In this document: in pieces, positions 54,430 to 63,888 of the stretch
Layout of the letters: the number at the start of each line of letters is the position of its first letter
How positions within the stretch are numbered: the first letter of the stretch is position 1
Assembly (NCBI GenBank): GCA_036746235.1
Contig: DAIOEN010000005.1
Coordinates: 1 to 64,000, forward strand
From: CALARM01 sp036746235
GTDB taxonomy: Bacteria; Vulcanimicrobiota; SpSt-956; JAKJGF01
Length of the DNA: 64,000 nt
Direction of reading: 5' to 3'
Position numbers and translations under genes: made by a program
The notes under the pieces: generated by a model
Seen by the model: only the letters and a program-made list of their open reading frames with translations
Told to the model about the DNA's origin: nothing
Database searches by the model: none

Positions 54430-55197
54430 ATGATAAGCTTACAAAAAACATATTCTCTCAATTTTAGCTGTATAAAGAAAAAAAACGGTGTAACAGTGAT
54501 AGAAATATTGATTGCTATCGGTATTTTTTCACTCCTTTTAACCCTTATGTTTTACGTTTTTTCAATTTCTGCAAAGAGCTGGCTTAAAGCCAGAAATACT
54601 GTAGACATAAAGGACAGTGGACAGATACTTATATGCAGAATAGAAAGTGAAATAAGGACAAGTGCACCGGGCAGTGTGGAAATAATTGATTATCCTTCCA
54701 TATCAGATCCGAATAATCAGAGTAATGCCATATCTTTCCTTTCAGCCTATAATGATACGGGAGAAATACCTGAATTCAGTATTATTGGCCAGATAAACTG
54801 GAAAAAATATGTTATGTTTTATCTCGAAGATGATCCTTCTGTCGCTAAAGAAGGTTATTATCAGCTGTTCACAAGAAAGCTTTTTCTCGGTTCTTATACT
54901 GATAATTTTTCTACAGGTGTCTTGAAAGATCTCTATTATCCTCCTGATGCAAACTCTACTACTACCTATCCCATGGCCCATTATGTAGATCCAAATACTC
55001 CGTCTGATACATATCTTACCCCCAGGCGTCCTGTAACAAGGAATATAAAAAAGCTCAACTTTGTTCTTGATTCTTCATCGAATACGATTAATATAGCGGT
55101 AAAGATAGGTAAACCGGTGAACGAAAAAGATGCTGCCAGTTCTGAGAGCCCTGAAACATGTAATTTGACAGGCACTGTACTGTTGAGAAATAAATAA
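54430..55197 (+). CDS. PilW/GspJ-type pilin-like protein
   Basis: 255 residues. KKKNGVTVIEILIAIGIFSL is a clear prepilin signal: cleavage after Gly, Glu at +5. RIESEIRTSAPG and the late VTRNIKKLNFVLD strand fit the GspJ/PilW minor pilin family. It starts 12 bases after the previous stop with no strong ribosome site, so it is probably translationally coupled. Third gene of the pilin-like operon, converging on 55284-57161. Confidence 0.8.
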   Translation: MISLQKTYSLNFSCIKKKNGVTVIEILIAIGIFSLLLTLMFYVFSISAKSWLKARNTVDIKDSGQILICRIESEIRTSAPGSVEIIDYPSISDPNNQSNAISFLSAYNDTGEIPEFSIIGQINWKKYVMFYLEDDPSVAKEGYYQLFTRKLFLGSYTDNFSTGVLKDLYYPPDANSTTTYPMAHYVDPNTPSDTYLTPRRPVTRNIKKLNFVLDSSSNTINIAVKIGKPVNEKDAASSESPETCNLTGTVLLRNK

Positions 55198-55283
55198 AAG
55201 TGTGATTTTATTGCGTAGCAAAACTATTATCGATCTTGCAGTCTTTCGAGACATATCGGATCTATTCAGTTAATAAGATGATC

Positions 55284-57161
55284 TTATAATTCCTGCCAGG
55301 AATATATATTCAATATGGTACTGGCATTAAATTTACCGCTTCTTGTTTTATAGTATTCCGGATAATAAATTATACATGTATCAGAAGAAATCATATTTAT
55401 ATTACCGCCATGACTTTTTGAAGGATCTGACGGCACAGGATTTGGAGATATGGCAGGATTATTTTTTGCTACAACTCCACCAAGAAGATGAACAGATGAT
55501 ACCATGCTCTTCCCGAGATGTAATGTACCATGTGTATAAATTACTGCCTGAAGGAAATTATCGTCATCATTGTTGTAAAGAGAAGGATTCTTTTTAAAGG
55601 TATTCCATCTCTGTGAAGAGGCAGTTGCCCACATCATAAGATCATAGGAAAGAGGATGATTAAACCACTGGCTCATTTCTTCTGGAACAGGTTTCATTCC
55701 TTTAGTTATTAATCCATTGTTACAGTCAGGACATCCTGATAATATATGTGAGCCTGTAATATCCCAGTATAGAAGAGGAGGGGAGTCTACAAAAGAGTTT
55801 TCAAACCAGTTGAATGCATTTACTCCATCTGAGCCGCTTAAACCGAACATATTAAAAGTATCCTTTATAACAGATACATCTTCCGGCATGGCATATAAAA
55901 TTTCTCTCATATCAGTATTTACAGTAATAGCAGAATTTACAATCACATCACCTTCTGTAAATATGCCGAGACCCGTTTTATTGTCAGTATAAAGACCGGG
56001 ATTTAAAAGTTCCTCTACGATTAAGGACATGCCGTAGGGAGTATCGGCACTGGAAGAGGCTGGATCATTAAAATACCCTGCTACATAGAGATTGCCTCTG
56101 GAATAGGAAGAGAGATTTCCTTCTATAATCAATACACCGTTTATGAATAAACTGGAGTCGTTTTGTATCTCAAGACTTCCAGGTGTGCTTCCGTCGTATA
56201 TAATATGTAGACTGCCATTGATAAAGGTATTATTATTTACGATAAAAGGACCTTTATGGACATAACACTGGTCAGGTGAAGGAGACGCAAATTCAGGGCG
56301 TATCACAGGTGCTGGCAGTGTTTCTGTTGAAGAGAAATCGGCTGCAGTAAGAAGAGAGTAACTGTTAGGGTCAGAAGGTGTTCCATCTGTCACAAGGGGA
56401 TTGTTCAGATGCCAGTCGAAAAACTGTGGTTCTACCGGGTAATTCGGTTCTATAAATCTGTTATCTACAGTACCTCCGTAACCTCCTGAAGGTTTAATAG
56501 GCCCTCGGCTTCTGAGTTTACTTCCATTGAAAAATCTGCATCTATCAGGATAGAGATTATAATTAATTCCTTTTTTACCATATAGAACACATGGCCCTGG
56601 ATCCAGATTTTCAATGCTGGAAATGCCATTTACCGTAAAATATCCATTTTGACCTATATTTATAACCCCCTCTCCTCCACAGGCAAAATAAGTATTTTTT
56701 ACAGTCATTTTAACAGTTCTTTTAAAGCCTCCGTATTCTCCCTGACCTATAATTACTGCAGTTTCGCCATAAATTTCCATACCTGTAAGAGAAGGATAAA
56801 AAGAAGGTGCAGATACAGATGTTCCATTATTCGGATTCTTCAGATTATTTATATATGCTACCCTGCATCTACCGGGAAGGTCATCTGTGTCAGGACTGAC
56901 TTCTGTGAAGTAAAGAACGGGGACAGAAGGCATGGAACCAGGTGCCCATACACTGTTACTGTCTTCTGACTGAAGATTGTACATTGCACACATACAGGAA
57001 GAACTGGCAAGAATTAAAGCCTGATGTCTGGCATGAATGGATGATACGGTGCTCAGGTTGCCTGTAGAAAGAGATACAATAGAAATCGCGATTATAAGCA
57101 TAAGAACCATTAAACATAATGCACTGATAAGAACTATTCCAGAATTATAAAATTTTGTCAT
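55284..57161 (-). CDS. PilX-like pilin protein translationally coupled to the Opp operon
   Basis: 625 residues from the ATG at 57161, with AAGGAGAT upstream. MTKFYNSGIVLISALCLMVL followed by a hydrophobic helix is a PilX-like N terminus without Glu at +5. The body has NGYFTVNGIS, FINGSLHIIYDGSTPGSLEI and ITVNTDMRE strands, a beta-helix-like, polymer-forming composition, as in 52834-54417. Its start codon overlaps the stop of the ATPase gene (ATGA), so it belongs to the peptide-transport operon. Such a pairing is odd, and its function is unknown. Confidence 0.78.
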   Translation of the reverse strand: MTKFYNSGIVLISALCLMVLMLIIAISIVSLSTGNLSTVSSIHARHQALILASSSCMCAMYNLQSEDSNSVWAPGSMPSVPVLYFTEVSPDTDDLPGRCRVAYINNLKNPNNGTSVSAPSFYPSLTGMEIYGETAVIIGQGEYGGFKRTVKMTVKNTYFACGGEGVINIGQNGYFTVNGISSIENLDPGPCVLYGKKGINYNLYPDRCRFFNGSKLRSRGPIKPSGGYGGTVDNRFIEPNYPVEPQFFDWHLNNPLVTDGTPSDPNSYSLLTAADFSSTETLPAPVIRPEFASPSPDQCYVHKGPFIVNNNTFINGSLHIIYDGSTPGSLEIQNDSSLFINGVLIIEGNLSSYSRGNLYVAGYFNDPASSSADTPYGMSLIVEELLNPGLYTDNKTGLGIFTEGDVIVNSAITVNTDMREILYAMPEDVSVIKDTFNMFGLSGSDGVNAFNWFENSFVDSPPLLYWDITGSHILSGCPDCNNGLITKGMKPVPEEMSQWFNHPLSYDLMMWATASSQRWNTFKKNPSLYNNDDDNFLQAVIYTHGTLHLGKSMVSSVHLLGGVVAKNNPAISPNPVPSDPSKSHGGNINMISSDTCIIYYPEYYKTRSGKFNASTILNIYSWQEL

Positions 57162-58153
57162 AGAGGTAATCTCCTTTTTGTTGTAAAATGACATGCCACA
57201 GAGTGACAGGGAGAGTTTTCCAGTTTGATCAGCTCAGGTTTCTTTTCCATACATATATCTTCAGAATAGGGGCATCTCGGATTAAAGGGACATCCTTTCG
57301 GAGCTTCTGTCGGATCTGGCATATCCAGACTTTTCAGAGGTAATTCTTTTTTTATTCTGGCTTTTTTCGGATCAGGCGGTGGAAGAGCAGAAAGGAGAGC
57401 CTGAAGATAGGGATGGGACGGGTTGTCTATAACATGAGATACATCACCTTCTTCTACAATATTTCCAAGATACATGACAATAATCTTTCCACCCTTTCCG
57501 AAATATCTGGCAGTGGCGAGATCATGGGTTATATAAAGAAAGGCAATATTATTTTTTTCATTCAATTCCCTCATAAGATCCAGAATGGCAATACGCATTG
57601 AAGCATCTACACCAGATACAGGTTCGTCTGTTATTATAAGTTCCGGTCCGACTATGGTGGCCCTTGCAATAGATACTCTCTGTCTCTGACCGCCGCTTAA
57701 CTGAAAGGGATATTTACTGGCAAAATAATCGGGAGGAGTAAGTCCCACCGATGTGAGGAGTGACAGAACTTTTGCTTCTGATTCTTTCTGATTTTTCGCC
57801 ATGCCATGAAATAACATAGGATCACTCAGTATCTGATAAACTGTTTTCACAGGGTTAAGGCTTGCATATGAATCCTGGTGTACTACCTGAACCATAAGTC
57901 TGTATTCTTTATTCCATTTGAAGGATCTGTCCCATATATTTCTGTCACCATAATAAACTTCACCTGAAGAAGGTTTCTGAACACCAAGGCAGATTCTTCC
58001 TATTGTACTTTTACCGCATCCACTTTCACCTACTACTGTGATAATTTCTTTTTTATTGATAGCAAGATTAACATTTACAGAAGCCCTGAGTATTTTATCG
58101 TTTCCCATGTTGAAATTCATATTTATATTACGGAGATCCACTAAAGGTTTCAT
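57158..58153 (-). CDS. Oligopeptide ABC transporter ATP-binding protein (DppF/OppF type)
   Basis: 331 residues. Walker A GESGCGKST, signature LSGGQRQRVSIARA, Walker B LIITDEPVSG and a switch histidine in ITHDL. The oligo_HPY C terminus (GCPFNPRCPYSEDIC) has the cysteines seen in Opp/Dpp ATPases. It powers import together with its partner ATPase, with a 4-bp overlap between the two genes. The pilin-like gene begins inside its stop. Confidence 0.95.
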   Translation of the reverse strand: MKPLVDLRNINMNFNMGNDKILRASVNVNLAINKKEIITVVGESGCGKSTIGRICLGVQKPSSGEVYYGDRNIWDRSFKWNKEYRLMVQVVHQDSYASLNPVKTVYQILSDPMLFHGMAKNQKESEAKVLSLLTSVGLTPPDYFASKYPFQLSGGQRQRVSIARATIVGPELIITDEPVSGVDASMRIAILDLMRELNEKNNIAFLYITHDLATARYFGKGGKIIVMYLGNIVEEGDVSHVIDNPSHPYLQALLSALPPPDPKKARIKKELPLKSLDMPDPTEAPKGCPFNPRCPYSEDICMEKKPELIKLENSPCHSVACHFTTKRRLPL

Positions 58154-59139
58154 ATGTTACCTGCCTTATAACAGGCCACAAAATGGCCCTTTCCTTTATC
58201 CAGAAATTCCGGTTCCTTTTCGGAGCATATCTGTTCTGCATAATCACATCTGGGATGAAAAATACATCCTGAAGGTTTATTTATTAGATCCGGTGTCTGG
58301 CCTTTTACGGGTTTTCTTTTTATTTCATCACCTTCTATGGAAGGAATGGAATTTAAAAGGCCTTTTGTATATGGATGGAGGGGGGTGTTAAATAGCCCAT
58401 CTGCACCGGCAAATTCAAATATTTTTCCGCCGTACATAACACCTATTGCATCTGCAAGTTTTGCCACTGCACTCATATCATGGGTAATAAACATCATGGT
58501 CTGTCCTGTGCTATCATGAATTTCTTTGAGTATATCGAAAATATAACTCTGAGTAATTACATCGAGGGCTGTTGTCGGTTCATCAAGGATTATAAATTCC
58601 GGTTCTAAAATCATGGCCATTACTATAATTACCCTCTGTCTCATACCGCCGCTCAATTCATGGGGATAGGCATGGAGGACTCTTTTCGGGTCAAGTCTTA
58701 CCATGGAAAATAAATTTCCCAGTCTTTCCCTGTATTTACTGTCACGCCAGTTCTTTCCATGATCTGTAAGAGTATCAAGAATCTGTGCTTTTATACGTAC
58801 TGTTGGATTCAGAGCATTCTGTGCTGCCTGAAAAACTACTGATGCTCTGCGCCATCGAAAATCTCTCACTTCATGTTCTGTCATTTCAAGTATATCTTTT
58901 CCATGAAAAATTATTTTACTTTCAGGAGAAATTTTTCCATTGGGCGCAAGGATTCTGAGTATTGTTCCTGTAAGGGTGCTTTTACCGCTTCCTGATTCTC
59001 CTATGAGTGCAGTTATTTTTCCTTTTTCCACATCAAAGGTGACATTATCTACAGATTTTACAAGACCTTCCTTTACCTGATAATCTACCTTCACATGTTT
59101 AAACTGGAGGATAATATTTTTTTCTGTCCTGTCTGTCAT
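58150..59139 (-). CDS. Oligopeptide ABC transporter ATP-binding protein (DppD/OppD type)
   Basis: 329 residues. Walker A GESGSGKST, signature LSGGMRQRVIIVMA, Walker B FIILDEPTTALD, and a C-terminal GCIFHPRCDYAEQIC cysteine motif. It is the second ATPase of a heterodimeric Opp/Dpp importer. It overlaps the next gene by four bases. The 120-bp gap before it (59140-59262) carries heptamer-type repeats. Confidence 0.95.
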   Translation of the reverse strand: MTDRTEKNIILQFKHVKVDYQVKEGLVKSVDNVTFDVEKGKITALIGESGSGKSTLTGTILRILAPNGKISPESKIIFHGKDILEMTEHEVRDFRWRRASVVFQAAQNALNPTVRIKAQILDTLTDHGKNWRDSKYRERLGNLFSMVRLDPKRVLHAYPHELSGGMRQRVIIVMAMILEPEFIILDEPTTALDVITQSYIFDILKEIHDSTGQTMMFITHDMSAVAKLADAIGVMYGGKIFEFAGADGLFNTPLHPYTKGLLNSIPSIEGDEIKRKPVKGQTPDLINKPSGCIFHPRCDYAEQICSEKEPEFLDKGKGHFVACYKAGNI

Positions 59140-59262
59140 TTAATGATATCTCCTGTCATAATTATGGATTGTGTTTTTTTTACGACAGATAACCGGTGAA
59201 TAGTGAGAAGTAATATGATATTACCCTTTACCATTCACCTTTCACTCTTTTCATCAATAAAA

Positions 59263-60123
59263 TCATCTTGCTCTCAATCTCGGATCAAACAGTTCGTCAA
59301 CACCTGATGCGAAATTGATGAGACTGTATTGAAAAATTACTATAGCCGCCATGGGAGACAGGATATATGAATAGGCCTTCGGTATATATATGGCTCCTGT
59401 CTGAAAAGCGGCCAGATTGAGCATCATGCCCCAGTTCTGAATCTTCAGAGGCACGAGTCCTAAAAGCATGATGCCCACACTTGCAGTTATGGCACCTCTT
59501 GCAATATTTATAAAATTAATCGTTATAAAGGGCATCATGTTTGGCATAAGTTCTTTAAACATGATATGACATGTGCTCATGCCCATTATGCGGGCAACTT
59601 CTATGAATTCTTTCTTTTTCATTGTAAGGATCTGTGTTCTTATGGCTCTTGCCAGAGCAGGCCATGACCAGAGTGCAAGAATAAGGCCGAACATTACAGG
59701 GCTTTTAATCCGGAAAAGAGCGGCAAATATGGCCATGACAGGGAAAGATGGCACAGTGAGAAGAACATCTATCAATCTCATTATAAAAACATCCAGCTTC
59801 CCTCCAAGTAAACCTGCCATGAGTCCTATAATGACTGCGAGCGATATGCCGAACATGCCTGTGGAAAAGGCAATAATCATGATGTCTCCCGAACCATGGA
59901 CTATCTGGGCAAAAATATCCCTTCCTCCGTAATCAGTACCCAGTATATGGGAAAAAGAAGGGGGAAGAAAACGCTTCCCGTAATCGGGAGTCATATCCAG
60001 GGGAATTATTAGAGGGCCAATAGTGGCCATGAAAAGAAATAAAAGAAGCATTATAAAGCCGAAAAAAGCACGCCTGTTTCCCCTTATTATTTTAAATGAT
60101 GCCAGTAATCCTGTCATATTCAT
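59263..60123 (-). CDS. Oligopeptide ABC transporter permease (DppC type)
   Basis: 286 residues with six predicted membrane helices. The EAA loop is IEVARIMGMSTCHIMFKELMPNMM. It pairs with the DppB-type permease encoded immediately upstream, where the start follows the previous stop directly (60123/60124). Confidence 0.94.
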   Translation of the reverse strand: MNMTGLLASFKIIRGNRRAFFGFIMLLLFLFMATIGPLIIPLDMTPDYGKRFLPPSFSHILGTDYGGRDIFAQIVHGSGDIMIIAFSTGMFGISLAVIIGLMAGLLGGKLDVFIMRLIDVLLTVPSFPVMAIFAALFRIKSPVMFGLILALWSWPALARAIRTQILTMKKKEFIEVARIMGMSTCHIMFKELMPNMMPFITINFINIARGAITASVGIMLLGLVPLKIQNWGMMLNLAAFQTGAIYIPKAYSYILSPMAAIVIFQYSLINFASGVDELFDPRLRAR

Positions 60124-61122
60124 TCACTCCAGTTTTATTCTCGGATCCAGTTTCGTATAGATTATATCTGCCATGAAGTTTGCAAAAATAACTGCCACTG
60201 TCGTTACGAGGAAAAGGCCCTGTATGAGGCTGTAATCTCTGGTATTAATGGCCTGTCCGAAGAAATACCCTATGCCGGGATAACCGAAAATAGTTTCTAC
60301 AAGCATTGAGCCTCCAAGCATGGATGCCATAGTAATGGCAAGACCTGTTATCATTGGCATTATGGCATTTTTCCCCACATATTGAATTAAAATCCTGTTT
60401 TCCGTAAGTCCCTTTGCTTTTGCTACATTTATATAATCTTCTCCCAGAACACCTGTGGCACTGGCTTTCATTGCAAGGGCCCACCCTCCTGTGGCCTGAA
60501 GGGAAAAAGCCATGACAGGTAAAATAGCATGATATAAGATGTTTAATATAAAGGGGAGATTGAAACCGGGATCCACCTCCGGCCCGTAAGCCCCCCTCAT
60601 GGGAAGCCATCTTAAAGATACACCGAAGGTTACGAGTAAGATTAAACCTATCAGAAAATCCGGCACAGCCTGTGTAACTGTAGAATATAATGTGATCAGA
60701 GGATCGAGAATGGTTTTTCTTTTCCATGCTATTGCAGTTCCCAGGAACATGCCTGCCGTAAAACTTATAATTACAGAGAGGGATGTTATGAATATTGTCC
60801 ATGGAAGGGCTTTACAGATAATAACAGATACAGGTATTCTGTATGTAAGAGAATAGCCGAGATTTCCATGGAATATGAGATTTGCAAGATATTTATAATA
60901 TTGAACATATACTGGCACTGTTGGGTCATAATTCATCATGGTTTTTGCGATCTCCCTTGCTTCATTGTATCCTATACCCTGCTGCATCTGTATCTGTAAA
61001 GCCCATGTATGAATTATATCTCCAGGCATCTGTCTTACCAGAAAAAAAGTAAAGGTCATGGCAACGAGTATTGTTAAAAGGGAAATCAATAATTTTCTGC
61101 CTAAAAGTTTCAAGTTATACAT
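60124..61122 (-). CDS. Oligopeptide ABC transporter permease (DppB type)
   Basis: 332 residues. The N-terminal membrane anchor has FTFFLVRQMPGDI, typical of DppB. The EAA loop is YINVAKAKGLTENRILIQYV, and the end is FANFMADIIYTKLDPRIK. Second gene of the operon. The spacer after the binding-protein gene holds the heptamer array. Confidence 0.94.
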   Translation of the reverse strand: MYNLKLLGRKLLISLLTILVAMTFTFFLVRQMPGDIIHTWALQIQMQQGIGYNEAREIAKTMMNYDPTVPVYVQYYKYLANLIFHGNLGYSLTYRIPVSVIICKALPWTIFITSLSVIISFTAGMFLGTAIAWKRKTILDPLITLYSTVTQAVPDFLIGLILLVTFGVSLRWLPMRGAYGPEVDPGFNLPFILNILYHAILPVMAFSLQATGGWALAMKASATGVLGEDYINVAKAKGLTENRILIQYVGKNAIMPMITGLAITMASMLGGSMLVETIFGYPGIGYFFGQAINTRDYSLIQGLFLVTTVAVIFANFMADIIYTKLDPRIKLE

Positions 61123-61193
61123 AAAATTTTTTCTCCTGTCCCTTGTTATGTGTATGTCATAACCTGACGGGGTGAGTATATATCATGTTCATT

Positions 61194-61242
61194 ACTCACG
61201 ACTCACGACTCACGATTCACGACTCACCACTCACGACTCACT
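61194..61242 (+). repeat. Heptamer array (ACTCACG)n
   Basis: Seven near-perfect tandem copies of ACTCACG/ACTCACC/ATTCACG end three bases before the binding-protein stop codon. It lies between the binding-protein and permease genes of one operon. Confidence 0.9.
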
Positions 61243-61244
61243 TC

Positions 61245-62960
61245 TTAATATGCAGGTTTTAACAGACCTTTTACGATCATTGTACAGTAGATACTTTCAA
61301 TACCTCCCGGTGCTGCCTGCCAGAGTTTATCATCACCGTCAGGCCACCCTGCTACTCTTACACCGTCTGAAATAAATATAGTTATTCTCTTTTCATAGCA
61401 GGTAATAAAGGGGAGATATTCATTTGTAACCCATGCAAGTTTTTCTACAATTTCATCCCTTTTCTCCGGTTCCATTACATAATTTAATTCTTCCGAAAGT
61501 TTTTCCGTATCTATTTCTTCATTGTTTTTATATGTTATCTTCGAAGGAAGGCCTGATGCCACTCCGATCATGCTGTCTCTGTAATAAAATCTGTTAAACG
61601 ATACGGATGGATGTCCGTATTTACCGGTTTGAGCACCGTTTTCAGAGGCAAAATCGAAATTTCCTTCTTTTATAATGGTACTGTACAGGTCGAGAGGCAC
61701 AACCCTTACCTGTGTGAAGAGACCGAATTTTGTCATCTGTGAAGAAGCTGCTTCCGAAAGGAGTATCAAATCTGTAAGGCCTGATGGCGCTATGATTTCC
61801 ATGGCAATTTCCTTCCCTTCAGGAGTAAGCCACATGCCCCTCTTATTCTTTTTATAACCTGCTTCATTCAGAATTTTTACTGCTTTTTCACTGTTATAAT
61901 CATAAAGGGTAAGATCTTTAAAGAATTTTTTTGTGAGCCATTTATCCCTTAAAGATTTCGGTACGGCAAGACTGTAATCTGTAACTGCATCACCGCAGGA
62001 ATAGGCTATATTTTTTATCATTTCCCTGTCCAGGATATGGGCCACTGCTTTTCTGAAATTCAGATCATTTACAGGACTTTTTTTACAGTTACATATGAGT
62101 CCGAATTCGCTCATATCGGAAGGAGTAACAATCTCTGTATCAGGATTTTTCTTTAAAATTTCCTGTGCCACATCAAAGGGACAGGCAGGAGCAACTCCAT
62201 CCATTTCCTCTGCTATAAGATAGGACCATACTACTTCATTGCTGCCCCACCTCATTATCCTTATCTTATTTATTTTTACATTCTCTGCCTCATAGTAAAG
62301 GGGAAATTTATCGAGCATTATATCTGAAGATGTGACTTTCCCTATCCTGAAAGGTCCTGTTCCTACAGGCATTTCAGGGTGGTATTTATAGAGGACTTCC
62401 CTTACTTTCTGTTCATCTTTTTTTTCTTTCTGAAGGGCAGGAACCATATCTGCCCATCTGCCGAAAATATGACAGGGAGATGTAATGAATTCTGTAAGAG
62501 CTCTTATGGTATTGGTAGGAGACGGTTTTTTCCATATAAACAGAACGGTATTTTCGTCGGGACATTCAATTCTTTCAAGATTTCTCCATATTTCCAGGTT
62601 TTTCAGGTAGCCTATATAGAAGGTTGTCTTCACATCACTGCTTCCGAAACCATGTCCGTCATGCCATAGAACTCCCTTTTTTAACCTCACTGTAAGAGTC
62701 AGATTGTCTCTGCTTTCCTCAAACGATTCTCCCAGTCTGGAAATATATTCTCCTCTGGAGGGAATATATATAAAAAGTGGTTCATGCACGAAGGGCCCTG
62801 CTGCTCCCACTCCTCCCGGTGCCCAGGGGTTTCCATGATAGGCAGGAGGTATGTCCCAGTTTCCTGCAGTATAAAATACTCCTTTCTCGGCTTTTCTCAC
62901 ACTGCAACCTGAAAAGAGAAGAGAGAAAATTAAAAGGATGTGTAATTTTTTTAAAAACAT
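61245..62960 (-). CDS. Oligopeptide-binding lipoprotein (SBP family 5)
   Basis: 571 residues. The signal MFLKKLHILLIFSLLFSGCS has a lipobox (LFSG|C), so it is a lipid-anchored extracytoplasmic receptor. Family-5 features include FVHEPLFIYIPSRGEYISRL, GTGPFRIGKV and FRKAVAHILDREMI. It captures peptides or similar ligands for the permease/ATPase genes that follow. First gene of the operon, and preceded by an imperfect composite promoter. Confidence 0.93.
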   Translation of the reverse strand: MFLKKLHILLIFSLLFSGCSVRKAEKGVFYTAGNWDIPPAYHGNPWAPGGVGAAGPFVHEPLFIYIPSRGEYISRLGESFEESRDNLTLTVRLKKGVLWHDGHGFGSSDVKTTFYIGYLKNLEIWRNLERIECPDENTVLFIWKKPSPTNTIRALTEFITSPCHIFGRWADMVPALQKEKKDEQKVREVLYKYHPEMPVGTGPFRIGKVTSSDIMLDKFPLYYEAENVKINKIRIMRWGSNEVVWSYLIAEEMDGVAPACPFDVAQEILKKNPDTEIVTPSDMSEFGLICNCKKSPVNDLNFRKAVAHILDREMIKNIAYSCGDAVTDYSLAVPKSLRDKWLTKKFFKDLTLYDYNSEKAVKILNEAGYKKNKRGMWLTPEGKEIAMEIIAPSGLTDLILLSEAASSQMTKFGLFTQVRVVPLDLYSTIIKEGNFDFASENGAQTGKYGHPSVSFNRFYYRDSMIGVASGLPSKITYKNNEEIDTEKLSEELNYVMEPEKRDEIVEKLAWVTNEYLPFITCYEKRITIFISDGVRVAGWPDGDDKLWQAAPGGIESIYCTMIVKGLLKPAY

Positions 62961-62984
62961 CGATTCATACTTTTCCTTACAGTA

Positions 62985-63090
62985 TTTATAGCACTTTAAA
63001 AAAGATAATTTCCCCCTCTAGATACTAATAAAGACATTAACATAGAACAAAAAATAGAACAATCTGTAAATAAAGACTGAAAATAACGAT
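62985..63090 (-). promoter_or_regulatory. Imperfect composite promoter of the Opp operon
   Basis: Box A ATCGTTATTTTCAGTC (63075-63090) is good. Box B is poor (GTTCTATGTTAATG). The best -10, TGC then TATAAA (62985-62990), is 100 bases from box A instead of 94-96. Regulon membership is doubtful. Confidence 0.4.
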
Positions 63091-63238
63091 AGGTGCAAAA
63101 AGAATTTCATGAATATTTTATATTAAAAAGTTTTTCTTTCATTTTTTTTGCCTGATGTTTTTTTCTGTCTTTTTACTGATATTTACTTTTCAAGTAAAAT
63201 TGATATTATTGAAAAAATTAATGAAAAGAGGTGAATTT

Positions 63239-63607
63239 ATGGTAAAAATTATATCTTTTTTAATTTTGCTTATGTTTATAACAGGTATATCTTATGGTGC
63301 GGAAAATCTTATTATGACAGATATGTACAGTTATGTGATTAATATTACCGGCTCGGATAACGGTGATGACCTTTTTGTATGCACCTTCACAGTAAAGAAT
63401 AAAAGCGGTAAAATTCTGTATAATCCACGGATTGTTGCCTCTCCTGGTAAAGAAGCTTTAATAGAAACAGGAAATGAAAAGGATATTAATATTAAATTTA
63501 ATATACTCATAAACAGGGAAAAAGACGGTGCTCTTTACAATATTAAAACCTTAAAATCACAGAAAGTAATCGATACATTTACAGGAACAGTAACATTTGA
63601 ACAATAA
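63239..63607 (+). CDS. Small secreted protein
   Basis: 122 residues from the ATG behind AGAGGTG. MVKIISFLILLMFITGISYG is a Sec signal peptide, probably cut before AEN. The mature part is a small beta domain (DDLFVCTFTVKNKSGKILYN, then FTGTVTFEQ at the end). No known family recognised. The longer frame upstream lacks a ribosome site. A terminator follows. Confidence 0.72.
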   Translation: MVKIISFLILLMFITGISYGAENLIMTDMYSYVINITGSDNGDDLFVCTFTVKNKSGKILYNPRIVASPGKEALIETGNEKDINIKFNILINREKDGALYNIKTLKSQKVIDTFTGTVTFEQ

Positions 63608-63633
63608 ATGTTTCTCTTAGCTGAAGAAATATA

Positions 63634-63656
63634 AAATCCCGGAAGGGATTTTTTTA
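63634..63656 (+). terminator. Intrinsic terminator
   Basis: AAATCCC, GGAA loop, GGGATTT then a T-run. Confidence 0.85.
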
Positions 63657-63723
63657 TTTACTATTTTTTTCTGTAAATAATCGTATGTTAATTAAGTAAT
63701 GATCTCACTCCTCACCACACATT

Positions 63724-63783
63724 CAGATGCCTGACGAAAAGCATATTCTCATATTTAGCTGTGACCCGCTCCGGTCATGCCTG
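63724..63783 (-). repeat. Dispersed element D1, copy 3
   Basis: On the minus strand: ACAGGCATGACCGGAGCGG, GTCACAGCTAAATATGAGAA, and CAGGCATCTG at the far end. Closest to 31954-32010. Confidence 0.7.
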
Positions 63784-63888
63784 TTTAAAATTCATATGAT
63801 TTTTATAAAAAATATTGACTTTTGATATTTAATAATATATAATGATATTTATAAATAATTAATGATATAAAATATTGGAGGAATTTTA

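Noticed and set aside
61194..61242. Possible CRISPR array
   Set aside because: The unit is only seven bases and has no spacers. It is a simple tandem repeat.
63154..63169. Box A-like GATGTTTTTTTCTGTC before the small secreted protein
   Set aside because: There is no box B at the right distance, and the expected -10 would fall inside the coding region.
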